Of a stretch of 64,000 nucleotides of DNA, positions 42,440 to 50,545 are shown piece after piece. The stretch's first letter is position 1. Each line of letters opens with the position of its first letter. This DNA comes from Streptomyces rubrogriseus (lineage in GTDB: Bacteria; Actinomycetota; Actinomycetes; Streptomycetales; Streptomycetaceae). Both the position numbers and the translations under genes were made by a program. The notes beneath the pieces were generated by a model. That model was not told the origin of the DNA. It did not search any database and saw only the letters and a program-made list of their open reading frames with translations. The stretch spans positions 8,184,001-8,248,000 of the forward strand of contig NZ_CP116256.1 of assembly GCF_027947575.1 (NCBI RefSeq), read 5' to 3'.

Positions 42440-42646
42440 TCAGGCCTCGCTGCGCTGCTGCGGAATGCCCGCGAGCAGAGCGCGGACCTCGGCTTCGCGG
42501 TAGCGGCGATGCCCGCCGAGCGTGCGGATCGACGTGAGCTTGCCGGCCTTCGCCCAGCGCGTGACCGTCTTCGGGTCGACGCGGAACATGGTGGCGACCT
42601 CAGCCGGGGTCAGCAGCGGCTCGGCATCAGGGGTGCGAGCGGTCAT
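42440..42646 (-). CDS. bldC: developmental regulator BldC
   Basis: BldC is a 68-residue MerR-like winged-helix protein without a dimerisation helix. The sequence MTARTPDAEPLLTPAEVATM, then FRVDPKTVTRWAKAGKL, IRTLGGHRRY and EAEVRALLAG, matches the S. coelicolor protein as I know it. It binds direct repeats cooperatively and holds cells in vegetative growth before aerial development. ATG 42646 follows GGAGG. A longer frame to 42685 lacks a site. Direct repeats resembling its own target lie in the leader. Confidence 0.97.
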   Translation of the reverse strand: MTARTPDAEPLLTPAEVATMFRVDPKTVTRWAKAGKLTSIRTLGGHRRYREAEVRALLAGIPQQRSEA

Positions 42647-42663
42647 GAGCGGCCTCCTCGGGA

Positions 42664-42696
42664 GAACCGAACCTTCTCGGTTCATTCCTCTAAATT
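42664..42696 (-). promoter_or_regulatory. bldC leader elements: hairpin and candidate BldC direct repeat
   Basis: GAACCGA (42664-42670) and TCGGTTC (42677-42683) form a hairpin about 18 bases before the start codon. Read on the minus strand, AATT at 42693-42696 and AATG at 42683-42686 are spaced exactly ten bases apart, close to the AATT-N6-AATT pattern reported for BldC. Confidence 0.4.
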
Positions 42697-43179
42697 CTGC
42701 ACCTTGACCCGCGTTGCCCGAAATGGCGGACGCGAGTCGAGTCGGTTATAGGACGAACGGCTTGTCCTCGGCACTACAACTACACCATCTGTCCAGCCGC
42801 GTCGGCCAAACCGATGGAATTGCCCTCCCAGGTGTTCATCAGCGACGGAAGCCGATGGACCATGCCATAGCGGACAGTCACGCCACTGTGACGATCAGTC
42901 ACAGGGGCGCTCAGGAGTCACCAGACCCCCCAAAGCGTGCAATGCTGAGATTCCACCCACAGTGCATCACGGCAGGACGGAAGGAGCCCTCCCCGGGCTC
43001 CTTGTCCTATTTTGGCATGAGGAGGGGGAAGCGGCGCAAGAGTGATGTACGTGCGGTCCGTCACGCTTGACTCAAACGCCCGGATCGGGACCTACGTCCC
43101 TTGTCGGCGGGAGATCAGCCCACACGGGGCGGGTGTCGGAGCGGAAGACGAAACCCCACATCGGGCGGTACGTCAAACG
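42697..43179. other. 483-bp upstream region of bldC, possible small RNA
   Basis: I see no protein gene here. A minus-strand TATAAC-like -10 near 42745-42750 could serve bldC. An inverted repeat CTGTGAC-N5-GTCACAG lies at 42886-42904. A plus-strand terminator at 42981-43013 has no plus-strand gene in front of it, which suggests a short RNA transcribed toward it. Confidence 0.45.
42981..43013 (+). terminator. orphan terminator on the strand opposite bldC
   Basis: AAGGAGCCC (42981-42989) and GGGCTCCTT (42995-43003) pair around a five-base loop, followed by GTCCTATTTT. No plus-strand coding gene ends before it for nearly 1 kb. Confidence 0.7.
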
Positions 43180-44031
43180 TCAGTTCGCCGAGCGCCGGTC
43201 CCGGACCGCCCGCCAGCGCTCCACCAGCCGCCCGTACGCCGCCCCCGCGGCGACCCCGTCGCCGTGGCGCAGCGCCTCGATCCCCTCGGCCACGTCCGCC
43301 GCGGAGTGGTCGGCCTCCAACTCACCGGCCGGCAGGGCGTGCACCAGCCCGCCGTAGTCCAGCTCGACCAGGGAACGCGGGTGGAACTCCTCCAGCCAGC
43401 GCCCCACATCGACCAGGCCGTCGATGAGCGGCCCCTCGTCCACGGCCTCCCGCAGGGCCCGCAGCCCTCGGGCCACCCGTCGGCGGGCCTGCACCATGGG
43501 CGTGCGGTAGCGCAGCACCGGTGCGGCCGCCGCCTCGTCGCCGCCGCCCTCGTCGTACTCCCGCTCCGCGTCGGAGACCAGCACGAACCAGTTGATCGGC
43601 ACCTGCCAGGTGGCCGTGCGGATCCAGGGCCGGGCGTCCGGGTTGCGCGCCAGCCAGCGCTCGTAGTCCTGCGCGCTCTGGCGGCGTACGACGGGTGGGA
43701 TCAGGGCGTCCAGGACCGGCTCCGGGAAGTCCTCGGCCACCTCGCCCAGGGCCTGCCAGCCGCGCAGCCGGGTCCGCCAGGGGCAGACGCAGACCACCCC
43801 GTCCACCTCGGTCACGAAGGCGTCGGCGCTCTCGTGCACCGGCACCGCCACCGGCGGGGTGGGCAGCAGGTCGGCCAGCGAGCGGCGCAGCTCGTCCTGG
43901 TACGAGGGCCGGTCGGGGCGGCGGGCGTAGCGGGTCCAGTGGGCGCGCTCCTCTTCGGGGAAGGCCGCCAGCGGCTCGTACACGCGCAGGTACGCCGCGT
44001 ACGGGACGATCACCGAGGACACCTTGGGCAC
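43180..44031 (-). CDS. conserved hypothetical protein
   Basis: The 283-residue soluble protein starts MPKVSSVIVPYAAYLRVYEP. It is rich in Ala, Arg, Glu and Trp (YERWLARNPDARPWIRTATW, INWFVLVSDAEREYDE) with no signal peptide, membrane helix or motif that I recognise. GTG 44031 follows GGGAG and AGCAGG. Codon bias is strong and typical, so it is a real gene. The 239-bp gap to vdh contains both divergent promoters. Confidence 0.75.
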   Translation of the reverse strand: MPKVSSVIVPYAAYLRVYEPLAAFPEEERAHWTRYARRPDRPSYQDELRRSLADLLPTPPVAVPVHESADAFVTEVDGVVCVCPWRTRLRGWQALGEVAEDFPEPVLDALIPPVVRRQSAQDYERWLARNPDARPWIRTATWQVPINWFVLVSDAEREYDEGGGDEAAAAPVLRYRTPMVQARRRVARGLRALREAVDEGPLIDGLVDVGRWLEEFHPRSLVELDYGGLVHALPAGELEADHSAADVAEGIEALRHGDGVAAGAAYGRLVERWRAVRDRRSAN

Positions 44032-44270
44032 GCCTGCTCCCTCCCCCGCGCGCCGACGCGAAAACCTGCGAGAACCTGCGGAAACCTAAGGAAACGGATC
44101 ACAAACGCGCGGGAATCTCTGCAAATCGTCGCACGCCCGTACTCCGTGCGGAGGTGATCCTGAGCACTGTGCGGCGGGCCGGTACACCCAGGCTCTAATC
44201 TCGTGCCACAGTCCCCGCCACCTTCACGGGGCCTGCCACCCATCGCCGCACCTACACAGGAGTCACCACC

Positions 44271-45365
44271 GTGACCGACGTAAACGGCGCACCTGCTGAT
44301 GTACTGCACACCCTGTTCCACTCGGATCAGGGGGGACATGAGCAAGTCGTGCTCTGCCAGGACCGTGCCAGCGGCCTCAAGGCCGTGATCGCCATCCACT
44401 CCACCGCCCTGGGCCCCGCGCTCGGCGGTACCCGCTTCTACCCGTACGCGAGCGAGGCGGAGGCCGTCGCCGACGCGCTGAACCTCGCCCGCGGGATGTC
44501 GTACAAGAACGCCATGGCCGGTCTGGACCACGGTGGCGGCAAGGCCGTGATCATCGGCGATCCGGAGCAGATCAAGAGCGAGGAACTGCTCCTCGCCTAC
44601 GGCCGGTTCGTCGCCTCGCTGGGCGGCCGCTACGTCACCGCGTGCGACGTCGGCACCTACGTCGCCGACATGGACGTCGTGGCCCGCGAGTGCCGCTGGA
44701 CGACCGGTCGCTCCCCGGAGAACGGCGGCGCGGGCGACTCCTCCGTGCTCACCTCCTTCGGCGTCTACCAGGGCATGCGGGCCGCCGCCCAGCACCTGTG
44801 GGGCGACCCGACGCTGCGCGACCGCACCGTCGGCATCGCGGGCGTCGGCAAGGTCGGCCACCACCTGGTCGAGCACCTGCTCGCCGAGGGCGCCCACGTC
44901 GTCGTCACGGACGTGCGCAAGGACGTGGTGCGCGGGATCACGGAGCGGCACCCGTCGGTGGTCGCCGTCGCCGACACCGACGCGCTGATCCGGGTGGAGA
45001 ACCTGGACATCTACGCGCCCTGCGCGCTCGGCGGCGCGCTGAACGACGACACCGTGCCGGTGCTGACCGCCAAGGTGGTGTGCGGCGCGGCCAACAACCA
45101 GCTCGCCCACCCGGGCGTCGAGAAGGACCTCGCCGACCGCGGGATCCTCTACGCGCCGGACTACGTGGTGAACGCCGGCGGTGTCATCCAGGTCGCCGAC
45201 GAGCTGCACGGGTTCGACTTCGACCGGTGCAAGGCGAAGGCCTCGAAGATCTACGACACCACGCTGGCCATATTCGCACGTGCGAAGGAGGACGGTATTC
45301 CGCCGGCCGCGGCGGCCGACCGGATCGCCGAGCAGCGGATGGCGGAGGCCCGTCCCCGGCCGTGA
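44271..45365 (+). CDS. vdh: valine (branched-chain amino acid) dehydrogenase
   Basis: The 364-residue NAD-dependent enzyme oxidatively deaminates Val, Leu and Ile to 2-oxo acids. This feeds branched-chain acyl-CoA starters for fatty acid and polyketide synthesis. The catalytic Lys sits in [18 protein letters not shown], the substrate Lys/Gly region in [20 protein letters not shown], and the NAD fold in [20 protein letters not shown] 44271 has AGGAG eight bases upstream. The length and sequence match Streptomyces Vdh. Confidence 0.95.
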   Translation: MTDVNGAPADVLHTLFHSDQGGHEQVVLCQDRASGLKAVIAIHSTALGPALGGTRFYPYASEAEAVADALNLARGMSYKNAMAGLDHGGGKAVIIGDPEQIKSEELLLAYGRFVASLGGRYVTACDVGTYVADMDVVARECRWTTGRSPENGGAGDSSVLTSFGVYQGMRAAAQHLWGDPTLRDRTVGIAGVGKVGHHLVEHLLAEGAHVVVTDVRKDVVRGITERHPSVVAVADTDALIRVENLDIYAPCALGGALNDDTVPVLTAKVVCGAANNQLAHPGVEKDLADRGILYAPDYVVNAGGVIQVADELHGFDFDRCKAKASKIYDTTLAIFARAKEDGIPPAAAADRIAEQRMAEARPRP

Positions 45366-45686
45366 TCCGACGGTCGCGGACGGTGGCCCGGCAGGATCTT
45401 CGCGGGGTTTGACCGGTACCCGTCGGGGGGCAGTTGGAGAGAACTCTCACTTATCCCGGCGGGTCGACCGTCGAAAGGTGGTTAAAATCGCCTTTGACCA
45501 GCGAGGACGGGGCGCCTCGAGGGTCCTGGGCAGGGCCACGTGGTGCGGGCGACGTACCGTATGGGCGTGGGCTCAGGTACCGTGGAAGCCCTACGGACCG
45601 GTCTCTCTGCGGAGAGCCCGTTCCGGACCATGAACGCGTGTCAAGACTCTGGGGCCGTCGAGCCCCGTCGTTGAGGGGGTCGAGCC
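45366..45686. other. 321-bp intergenic region before the DUF3073 gene
   Basis: The region should contain the DUF3073 gene promoter, but I see no clear -35/-10 pair. There is no supported open frame and no strong hairpin. Confidence 0.4.
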
Positions 45687-45941
45687 ATGGGGCGCGGCCG
45701 GGCCAAGGCCAAGCAGACGAAGGTCGCCCGCCAGCTGAAGTACAACAGCGGTGGGACTGATCTCTCCCGCCTGGCCGAGGAGCTGGGCGCATCGCCGTCG
45801 AATTCGCAACCGCCGAATGGCGAGCAATTCGAGGACGATGAGCAGGACGACGACGTGTACGCAAAGTACGCCGACCTCTATGAGGACGACGACGAGGACG
45901 AGGACGGCCAGTCCCCATCCCAACAGCGACGCGGCGCTTGA
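45687..45941 (+). CDS. DUF3073 family protein
   Basis: The 84-residue product starts MGRGRAKAKQTKVARQLKYN, the family signature. It continues with a short helix (TDLSRLAEELG) and ends in a highly acidic tail (DDEQDDDVYAKYADLYEDDD). A basic head with an acidic tail suggests an RNA- or nucleoid-associated protein, but no function is established. It is conserved across actinobacteria next to the pur genes. It is convergent with purM. Confidence 0.92.
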   Translation: MGRGRAKAKQTKVARQLKYNSGGTDLSRLAEELGASPSNSQPPNGEQFEDDEQDDDVYAKYADLYEDDDEDEDGQSPSQQRRGA

Positions 45942-45959
45942 CCTTGCACTGAACACCTT

Positions 45960-45993
45960 CCCGGTCGGTGACCTCTGTCACCGACCGGGTTCT
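45960..45993. terminator. bidirectional terminator between DUF3073 gene and purM
   Basis: CCCGGTCGGTGAC (45960-45972), loop CTCT, GTCACCGACCGGG (45977-45989) form a 13-bp perfect stem between two convergent stop codons. It probably serves both transcripts. Confidence 0.85.
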
Positions 45994-46020
45994 GTGCTAC
46001 CCGCGGGCATCCGCGGCACC

Positions 46021-47088
46021 TCAGGCGGCGTAGTCGCCCACCAGTGCCGCGCCGCTCTCGTGGTCTGCGCGGTCGGTGATCTCGCCGGCCACCCAGGCGT
46101 CCACACCGCGGTCGGCGAGGGCTGTCAGGGCCACGTCCGTCGACTCCTCGGGCACGATCGCGATCATGCCCACGCCCATGTTCAGGGTCTTCTCCAGCTC
46201 CAGGCGCTCCACCTTGCCGGTCCGGCCGACGAGGTCGAAGACCGCGCCCGGGGTCCAGGTGGACCGGTCGACCACAGCGTGCAGGCCGTCGGGGATCACG
46301 CGGGCCAGGTTGGCCGCGAGTCCACCGCCGGTGACGTGGCTGAAGGCGTGGACCTCGGCGGTGCGCATGAGGGCCAGGCAGTCCAGGGAGTAGATCTTGG
46401 TCGGCTCCAGCAGCTCCTCGCCGAGGGTGCGGCCGAGACCGTCCAGGTGGGCGTCGAGCGCCAGGCCGCCCTCGTTCAGCAGGACGTGGCGGACCAGCGA
46501 GTACCCGTTCGAGTGAAGCCCGGAGGACGCCATGGCGATCACCGCGTCACCCGTACGGATGCGATCCGGGCCGAGCAGCCGGTCGGCCTCCACGACGCCC
46601 GTACCGGCGCCGGCGACGTCGAAGTCGTCCGCGCCCAGCAGGCCGGGGTGTTCGGCCGTCTCGCCGCCCACCAGGGCGCATCCCGCCAGCACACAGCCCT
46701 CGGCGATGCCCTTGACGATCGCGGCGACGCGCTCGGGGTGGACCTTGCCGACGCAGATGTAGTCGGTCATGAACAGCGGCTCGGCACCGCACACCACGAT
46801 GTCGTCCATGACCATCGCGACCAGGTCGTGGCCGATGGTGTCGTAGACGCCCAGCTGCCGGGCGATGTCGACCTTGGTGCCGACGCCGTCGGTGGCGGAG
46901 GCGAGCAGCGGGCGCTCGTAGTTCTTGAGGGCGGAGGCGTCGAAGAGGCCGGCGAAGCCGCCGAGGCCGCCGAGGACCTCGGGGCGCCGCGTCTTCTTGA
47001 CCCATTCCTTCATGAGCTCGACGGCGCGGTCGCCCGCCTCGATGTCGACGCCGGCTGCTGCGTAGCTGGCACCAGTTGTGTCAGGCAT
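46021..47088 (-). CDS. purM: phosphoribosylformylglycinamidine cyclo-ligase (AIR synthetase)
   Basis: PurM closes the imidazole ring: FGAM plus ATP gives AIR. The 355-residue sequence starts MPDTTGASYAAAGVDIEAGD and shows DGVGTKVDIARQLG, DDIVVCGAEPLFMTDYICVG, GGETAEHPGLL and HVTGGGLAANLARV, all diagnostic. The start at 47088 fits homologues, although only AAGG lies upstream at 11 bases. It follows purF by 80 bp on the same strand and so is probably co-transcribed with it. Confidence 0.96.
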   Translation of the reverse strand: MPDTTGASYAAAGVDIEAGDRAVELMKEWVKKTRRPEVLGGLGGFAGLFDASALKNYERPLLASATDGVGTKVDIARQLGVYDTIGHDLVAMVMDDIVVCGAEPLFMTDYICVGKVHPERVAAIVKGIAEGCVLAGCALVGGETAEHPGLLGADDFDVAGAGTGVVEADRLLGPDRIRTGDAVIAMASSGLHSNGYSLVRHVLLNEGGLALDAHLDGLGRTLGEELLEPTKIYSLDCLALMRTAEVHAFSHVTGGGLAANLARVIPDGLHAVVDRSTWTPGAVFDLVGRTGKVERLELEKTLNMGVGMIAIVPEESTDVALTALADRGVDAWVAGEITDRADHESGAALVGDYAA

Positions 47089-47168
47089 GACGATGTGAAC
47101 CTTCGTGTCGTACGGCAGGGAGGCCATGGAAACCATGTGGGAGCCGGGCGATCCGGGGAAACGGACGG

Positions 47169-48695
47169 CTACGGGCGACGGATGGCGTCGGCGGCGGCCG
47201 TACCGGCGGGCCCGGCGGCCAGCTCGGTCTCCAGGAGCTGCTTGCCGAGCAGCTCGGGGTCGGGAAGCTCCATCGGGTACTCGCCGTCGAAGCAGGCGCG
47301 GCACAGGTTCGGCTTGGCGATGGTGGTCGCCTCGATCATGCCGTCGATGGAGATGTACGCCAGGGAGTCGGCGCCCATCGAGGTGCCGATCTCCTCGACG
47401 CTCATGCCGTTGGCGATCAGCTCGGCGCGGGTGGCGAAGTCGATGCCGAAGAAGCAGGGCCACTTCACGGGCGGGGACGAGATCCGGATGTGGATCTCGG
47501 CGGCGCCCGCCTCGCGGAGCATGCGGACCAGGGCCCGCTGGGTGTTGCCGCGGACGATGGAGTCGTCGACGACGACCAGCCGCTTGCCCTTGATGACTTC
47601 CTTCAGGGGATTCAGCTTCAGACGGATGCCCAACTGGCGGATGGTCTGCGAGGGCTGGATGAAGGTCCGGCCGACGTAGGCGTTCTTCACCAGGCCGTTG
47701 CCGAAGGGGATGCCGGAGGCCTCGGCGTAGCCGATCGCGGCGGGGGTGCCGGATTCCGGGGTCGCTATGACCAGATCGGCCTCCGCGGGGGCCTCCTTCG
47801 CCAGCCTGCGGCCCATCTCGACGCGCGAGAGGTAGACGTTGCGGCCGGCGATGTCGGTGTCCGGGCGGGCCAGGTACACGTACTCGAAGACACAGCCCTT
47901 GGGCTTCGCTTCCGCGAATCGGGAGGTGCGCAGACCGTTCTCGTCGATGGCGACGAACTCGCCCGGCTCTATCTCCCGGACGAAGCTCGCGCCGCAGATG
48001 TCGAGGGCGGCGGACTCGGAGGCGACCACCCAGCCGCGCTCGAGGCGGCCGAGGACCAGCGGGCGGATGCCCTGCGGGTCTCGGGCCGCGTAGAGGGTGT
48101 GCTCGTCCATGAAGACGAGGGAGAAGGCACCGCGCACCTGGGGCAGCACCTGGCCGGCCGCCTCCTCGACGGTCAGCGGCTTGCCGTCCTCGTCGACCTG
48201 ACCCGCGAGCAGGGCCGTGATCAGGTCCGTGTCGTTGGTCGCCGCGACGCGGGTGGAGCGGCCGTCCTGCTTGGGCAGCTCGGCGACCAGCTCCGCGAGC
48301 CGGGCGGTGTTGACGAGGTTGCCGTTGTGCCCGAGCGCGAGGGAACCCTGCGCGGTGGCACGGAACGTCGGCTGGGCGTTCTCCCACACGGAGGCACCGG
48401 TGGTCGAGTAGCGGGCGTGACCGACCGCGATGTGACCCTGGAGCGAACCGAGCGAGGTCTCGTCGAAGACCTGGGACACCAGGCCCATGTCCTTGAAGAC
48501 GAGGATCTGGGAGCCGTTGCTGACCGCGATTCCCGCGGATTCCTGGCCCCGATGCTGGAGGGCGTACAGCCCGAAGTACGTGAGCTTTGCGACCTCTTCG
48601 CCCGGAGCCCAGACACCGAAGACGCCGCAAGCGTCCTGGGGGCCCTTCTCGCCGGGAAGCAGATCGTGATTGAGTCGACCGTCACCACGTGGCAC
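47169..48695 (-). CDS. purF: amidophosphoribosyltransferase
   Basis: PurF makes 5-phosphoribosylamine from PRPP and glutamine, the first committed purine step. The product is 508 residues. The propeptide (ending GEKGPQDA) precedes the catalytic CGVFGVW, so the mature enzyme begins with that Cys. The PRPP loop is VVVDDSIVRGNTQRALVRML, and Cys residues near CFFGID and CRACFDG suit an iron-sulfur cluster. GTG 48695 matches homologues. TACACT lies seven bases upstream with no ribosome site, which suggests a leaderless mRNA. A longer frame would overlap the META gene. Confidence 0.95.
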   Translation of the reverse strand: MPRGDGRLNHDLLPGEKGPQDACGVFGVWAPGEEVAKLTYFGLYALQHRGQESAGIAVSNGSQILVFKDMGLVSQVFDETSLGSLQGHIAVGHARYSTTGASVWENAQPTFRATAQGSLALGHNGNLVNTARLAELVAELPKQDGRSTRVAATNDTDLITALLAGQVDEDGKPLTVEEAAGQVLPQVRGAFSLVFMDEHTLYAARDPQGIRPLVLGRLERGWVVASESAALDICGASFVREIEPGEFVAIDENGLRTSRFAEAKPKGCVFEYVYLARPDTDIAGRNVYLSRVEMGRRLAKEAPAEADLVIATPESGTPAAIGYAEASGIPFGNGLVKNAYVGRTFIQPSQTIRQLGIRLKLNPLKEVIKGKRLVVVDDSIVRGNTQRALVRMLREAGAAEIHIRISSPPVKWPCFFGIDFATRAELIANGMSVEEIGTSMGADSLAYISIDGMIEATTIAKPNLCRACFDGEYPMELPDPELLGKQLLETELAAGPAGTAAADAIRRP

Positions 48696-48757
48696 GCCTT
48701 CGAGTGTAGGCGAGATCGACCACTGGTCCGAATTGGGGATGCGGGCCCACTCATGGA

Positions 48758-49579
48758 TCACCGATCGGCGACGGCGCGGACCGTGACACCGTCTTCGCTG
48801 GTCAGCGTGAGGGTTTCATGATCGATCCGGTAGTCGACCTTGCCGTCGAAGAGGCCCAGCAGCCGCTTCTCGGCGGCCATGAGTGAGCCTTCGCACATCA
48901 TTCGGGTGGTGGACGGGGTGCCGAGGGTGATACGCCCGTCGCTGACGGTGGCCCTGGCGTTGACGTGGTTGCAGGGGAGCCGCCCGGAGACGGTCTTCGC
49001 GTCCTGGTCGAAGGTGAGCCGGGCGCGGCCCTCGTCGCCCTTCCGGCCCGGGGCGTCCACGACCCACGTCGTGCCGTGGAGCGACGCGTCCTCGGACCTG
49101 CTGAGCCGGACCGTGTCGCCGTCGGCGGTGGTGAGGGTCAGGCGGTCGCCCTCGCTCCTGGTGGTGAGGGGGCCGGTGGTGAGGGCGCGGCCGAGGGACT
49201 TCTCGAAGTCGGCGGGCGTCTTGGCGCAGGCCTTCTCGGTGAACAGGGCGTCGCTGAGCCGGACCCGTTGGCCGTCGCCCCCGCCCTCGTCCTCGACGGC
49301 GGCACGGGCGCTGAAGCCGTTGCAGCCGGTGCTGCCCGCGGCCTCGCCGCCGTCGTCGATCCGTACGTGTGCCGCGTCCGGCGCCCGGTGGGTGGTGCCG
49401 TCGACCGTGACGCTGTCGATGCTCCACCGGACACCGGTGACGCGCGGTCCGTCCGCGCCGACGGAACCACTGCCGGTGCCGTCGGCCTTCTCGCTCCCGC
49501 AGGCCGCGGCGAGCGGGACGAGCGCGACGACGGCCGCCGCAGTGAGGGTCATGCTGCGCTGCTGCTTCTGCCTGTACAT
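48758..49579 (-). CDS. META-domain lipoprotein (two META repeats)
   Basis: The 273-residue product has a lipoprotein signal (MTLTAAAVVALVPLAAACGS, Cys at 27). Two META/HslJ-like beta domains follow: the first has STGCNGFSARA and FTEKAC, the second GTTWVVDAPG, LPCNHVNARATV and STTRMMC. Paired Cys residues probably form disulfides. META proteins are linked to stress tolerance in the envelope but have no set reaction. It ends 62 bp before purF on the same strand. Confidence 0.85.
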   Translation of the reverse strand: MYRQKQQRSMTLTAAAVVALVPLAAACGSEKADGTGSGSVGADGPRVTGVRWSIDSVTVDGTTHRAPDAAHVRIDDGGEAAGSTGCNGFSARAAVEDEGGGDGQRVRLSDALFTEKACAKTPADFEKSLGRALTTGPLTTRSEGDRLTLTTADGDTVRLSRSEDASLHGTTWVVDAPGRKGDEGRARLTFDQDAKTVSGRLPCNHVNARATVSDGRITLGTPSTTRMMCEGSLMAAEKRLLGLFDGKVDYRIDHETLTLTSEDGVTVRAVADR

Positions 49580-49651
49580 GCCGATTCGACGGAGACGAGG
49601 AAGGTCCGGTTCCGTCGTCCGTCCGGTTCTCCGCCTCTCCCCGGCCCGCGC

Positions 49652-50449
49652 TCAGCTCAGCAGCGGCAGCAGCGGCCCGAGATCGGCCCGCTCCCCACTC
49701 GCGCTCACCTTCGCCCCGTCCAGGGCGTCCCTCCAGGCCAGCCGTCCGGTGGCGAGCCGGATCCAGGTCAGCGGGTCGGTCTCGACGACGTTGGGCGGGG
49801 TGCCCCGGGTGTGCCGGAGACCCTCGACGCACTGCACGACCGCGTACGGCGGGATCCGTACCTCCGTCGAGCCGCCGGGAGCCTTCACCGCGAGCGCGTC
49901 GGCCAGCAGCCGGGTGGCGGCGGCCAGCGCCTGCCGGTCGTACGGGATGTCGAGGCCGGGGACCGCGGCGTTCAGGTCGTCGGTGTGCACGACCAGCTCG
50001 ACGGTGCGGGTGACGACGTAGTCGGCCAGCGGCAGGGCGCCCGCGCTGGTGGGGAGCAGCCTGCTTCCGGGGTGGGTGTCGAGCCGCTCGGTGAAGCGCC
50101 GCTCGACCTCGGCGAGGTGGGCGTCGGGATCGGGGTGCTCGGCGGCGAGCCGCCGGGCCGTCCCGGCGATGGCGTCCGCGTCGGCGGCGATGGCGAACGG
50201 CCAGTCGAGCAGCCGGCCGTCCTGCCGCACCGGCTCGGGCTCCCCCAGCAGCCGGTCCACGGCGGTCAGCGCCATCCCGACGTGCGCGACCAGCTCCCGC
50301 ACGCTCCACTCCCCGAGCCGGGTCGGCAGACCGAGCTGCTCGGGGGTGAGGCCGCGGACGGCCGCCCGTACGTGACCGAACTGGGCGAGGACGGCGGCAC
50401 GGGTACGGGCGGGGTCGTAGGCGCGGGGGCGTTTCCTGGCGGGCGGCAT
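49652..50449 (-). CDS. maleylpyruvate-isomerase-like (DinB/MDMPI) family protein
   Basis: The 265-residue product has the N-terminal four-helix DinB/MDMPI fold (LPTRLGEWSVRELVAHVGMA, TRTVELVVHTDDL with conserved His residues). The C terminus is sterol-carrier-like (DPLTWIRLATGRLAWRDALD). In actinobacteria such proteins often use mycothiol and bind a metal through the His residues. The substrate is unknown. ATG 50449 has no clear ribosome site. Upstream in frame lies a 24-bp tandem repeat, which I do not include in the gene. Confidence 0.82.
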   Translation of the reverse strand: MPPARKRPRAYDPARTRAAVLAQFGHVRAAVRGLTPEQLGLPTRLGEWSVRELVAHVGMALTAVDRLLGEPEPVRQDGRLLDWPFAIAADADAIAGTARRLAAEHPDPDAHLAEVERRFTERLDTHPGSRLLPTSAGALPLADYVVTRTVELVVHTDDLNAAVPGLDIPYDRQALAAATRLLADALAVKAPGGSTEVRIPPYAVVQCVEGLRHTRGTPPNVVETDPLTWIRLATGRLAWRDALDGAKVSASGERADLGPLLPLLS

Positions 50450-50478
50450 GGCGGCGAGCCTAACCAGTCCCTTCTCCA

Positions 50479-50545
50479 GGGCTCGGCCCAGTCCGTCTTC
50501 CGGGACTCGCCCCAGTCCGTTCTCTAGGACTCGCCCCAGTCGGCC
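50479..50545. repeat. 24-bp tandem repeat (three copies) at a gene end
   Basis: Units resembling GGACTCGCCCCAGTCCGTTC recur with a constant 24-bp period. The last copy contains the C-terminal codons and stop of the gene ending at 50524. The other two lie beyond the stop, so the end of the gene appears to have been duplicated downstream. Confidence 0.75.

Noticed and set aside
42126..42503. Plus-strand frame with Pro-Asp-Thr repeats
   Set aside because: No ribosome site. It crosses the bldC terminator and runs antisense into bldC. The repeats are simple CCGGACAC DNA repeats.
42886..42904. CTGTGAC-N5-GTCACAG as a Crp site
   Set aside because: The half-site spacing is one base too long for the standard TGTGA-N6-TCACA pattern. 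Kept only as an unassigned inverted repeat.
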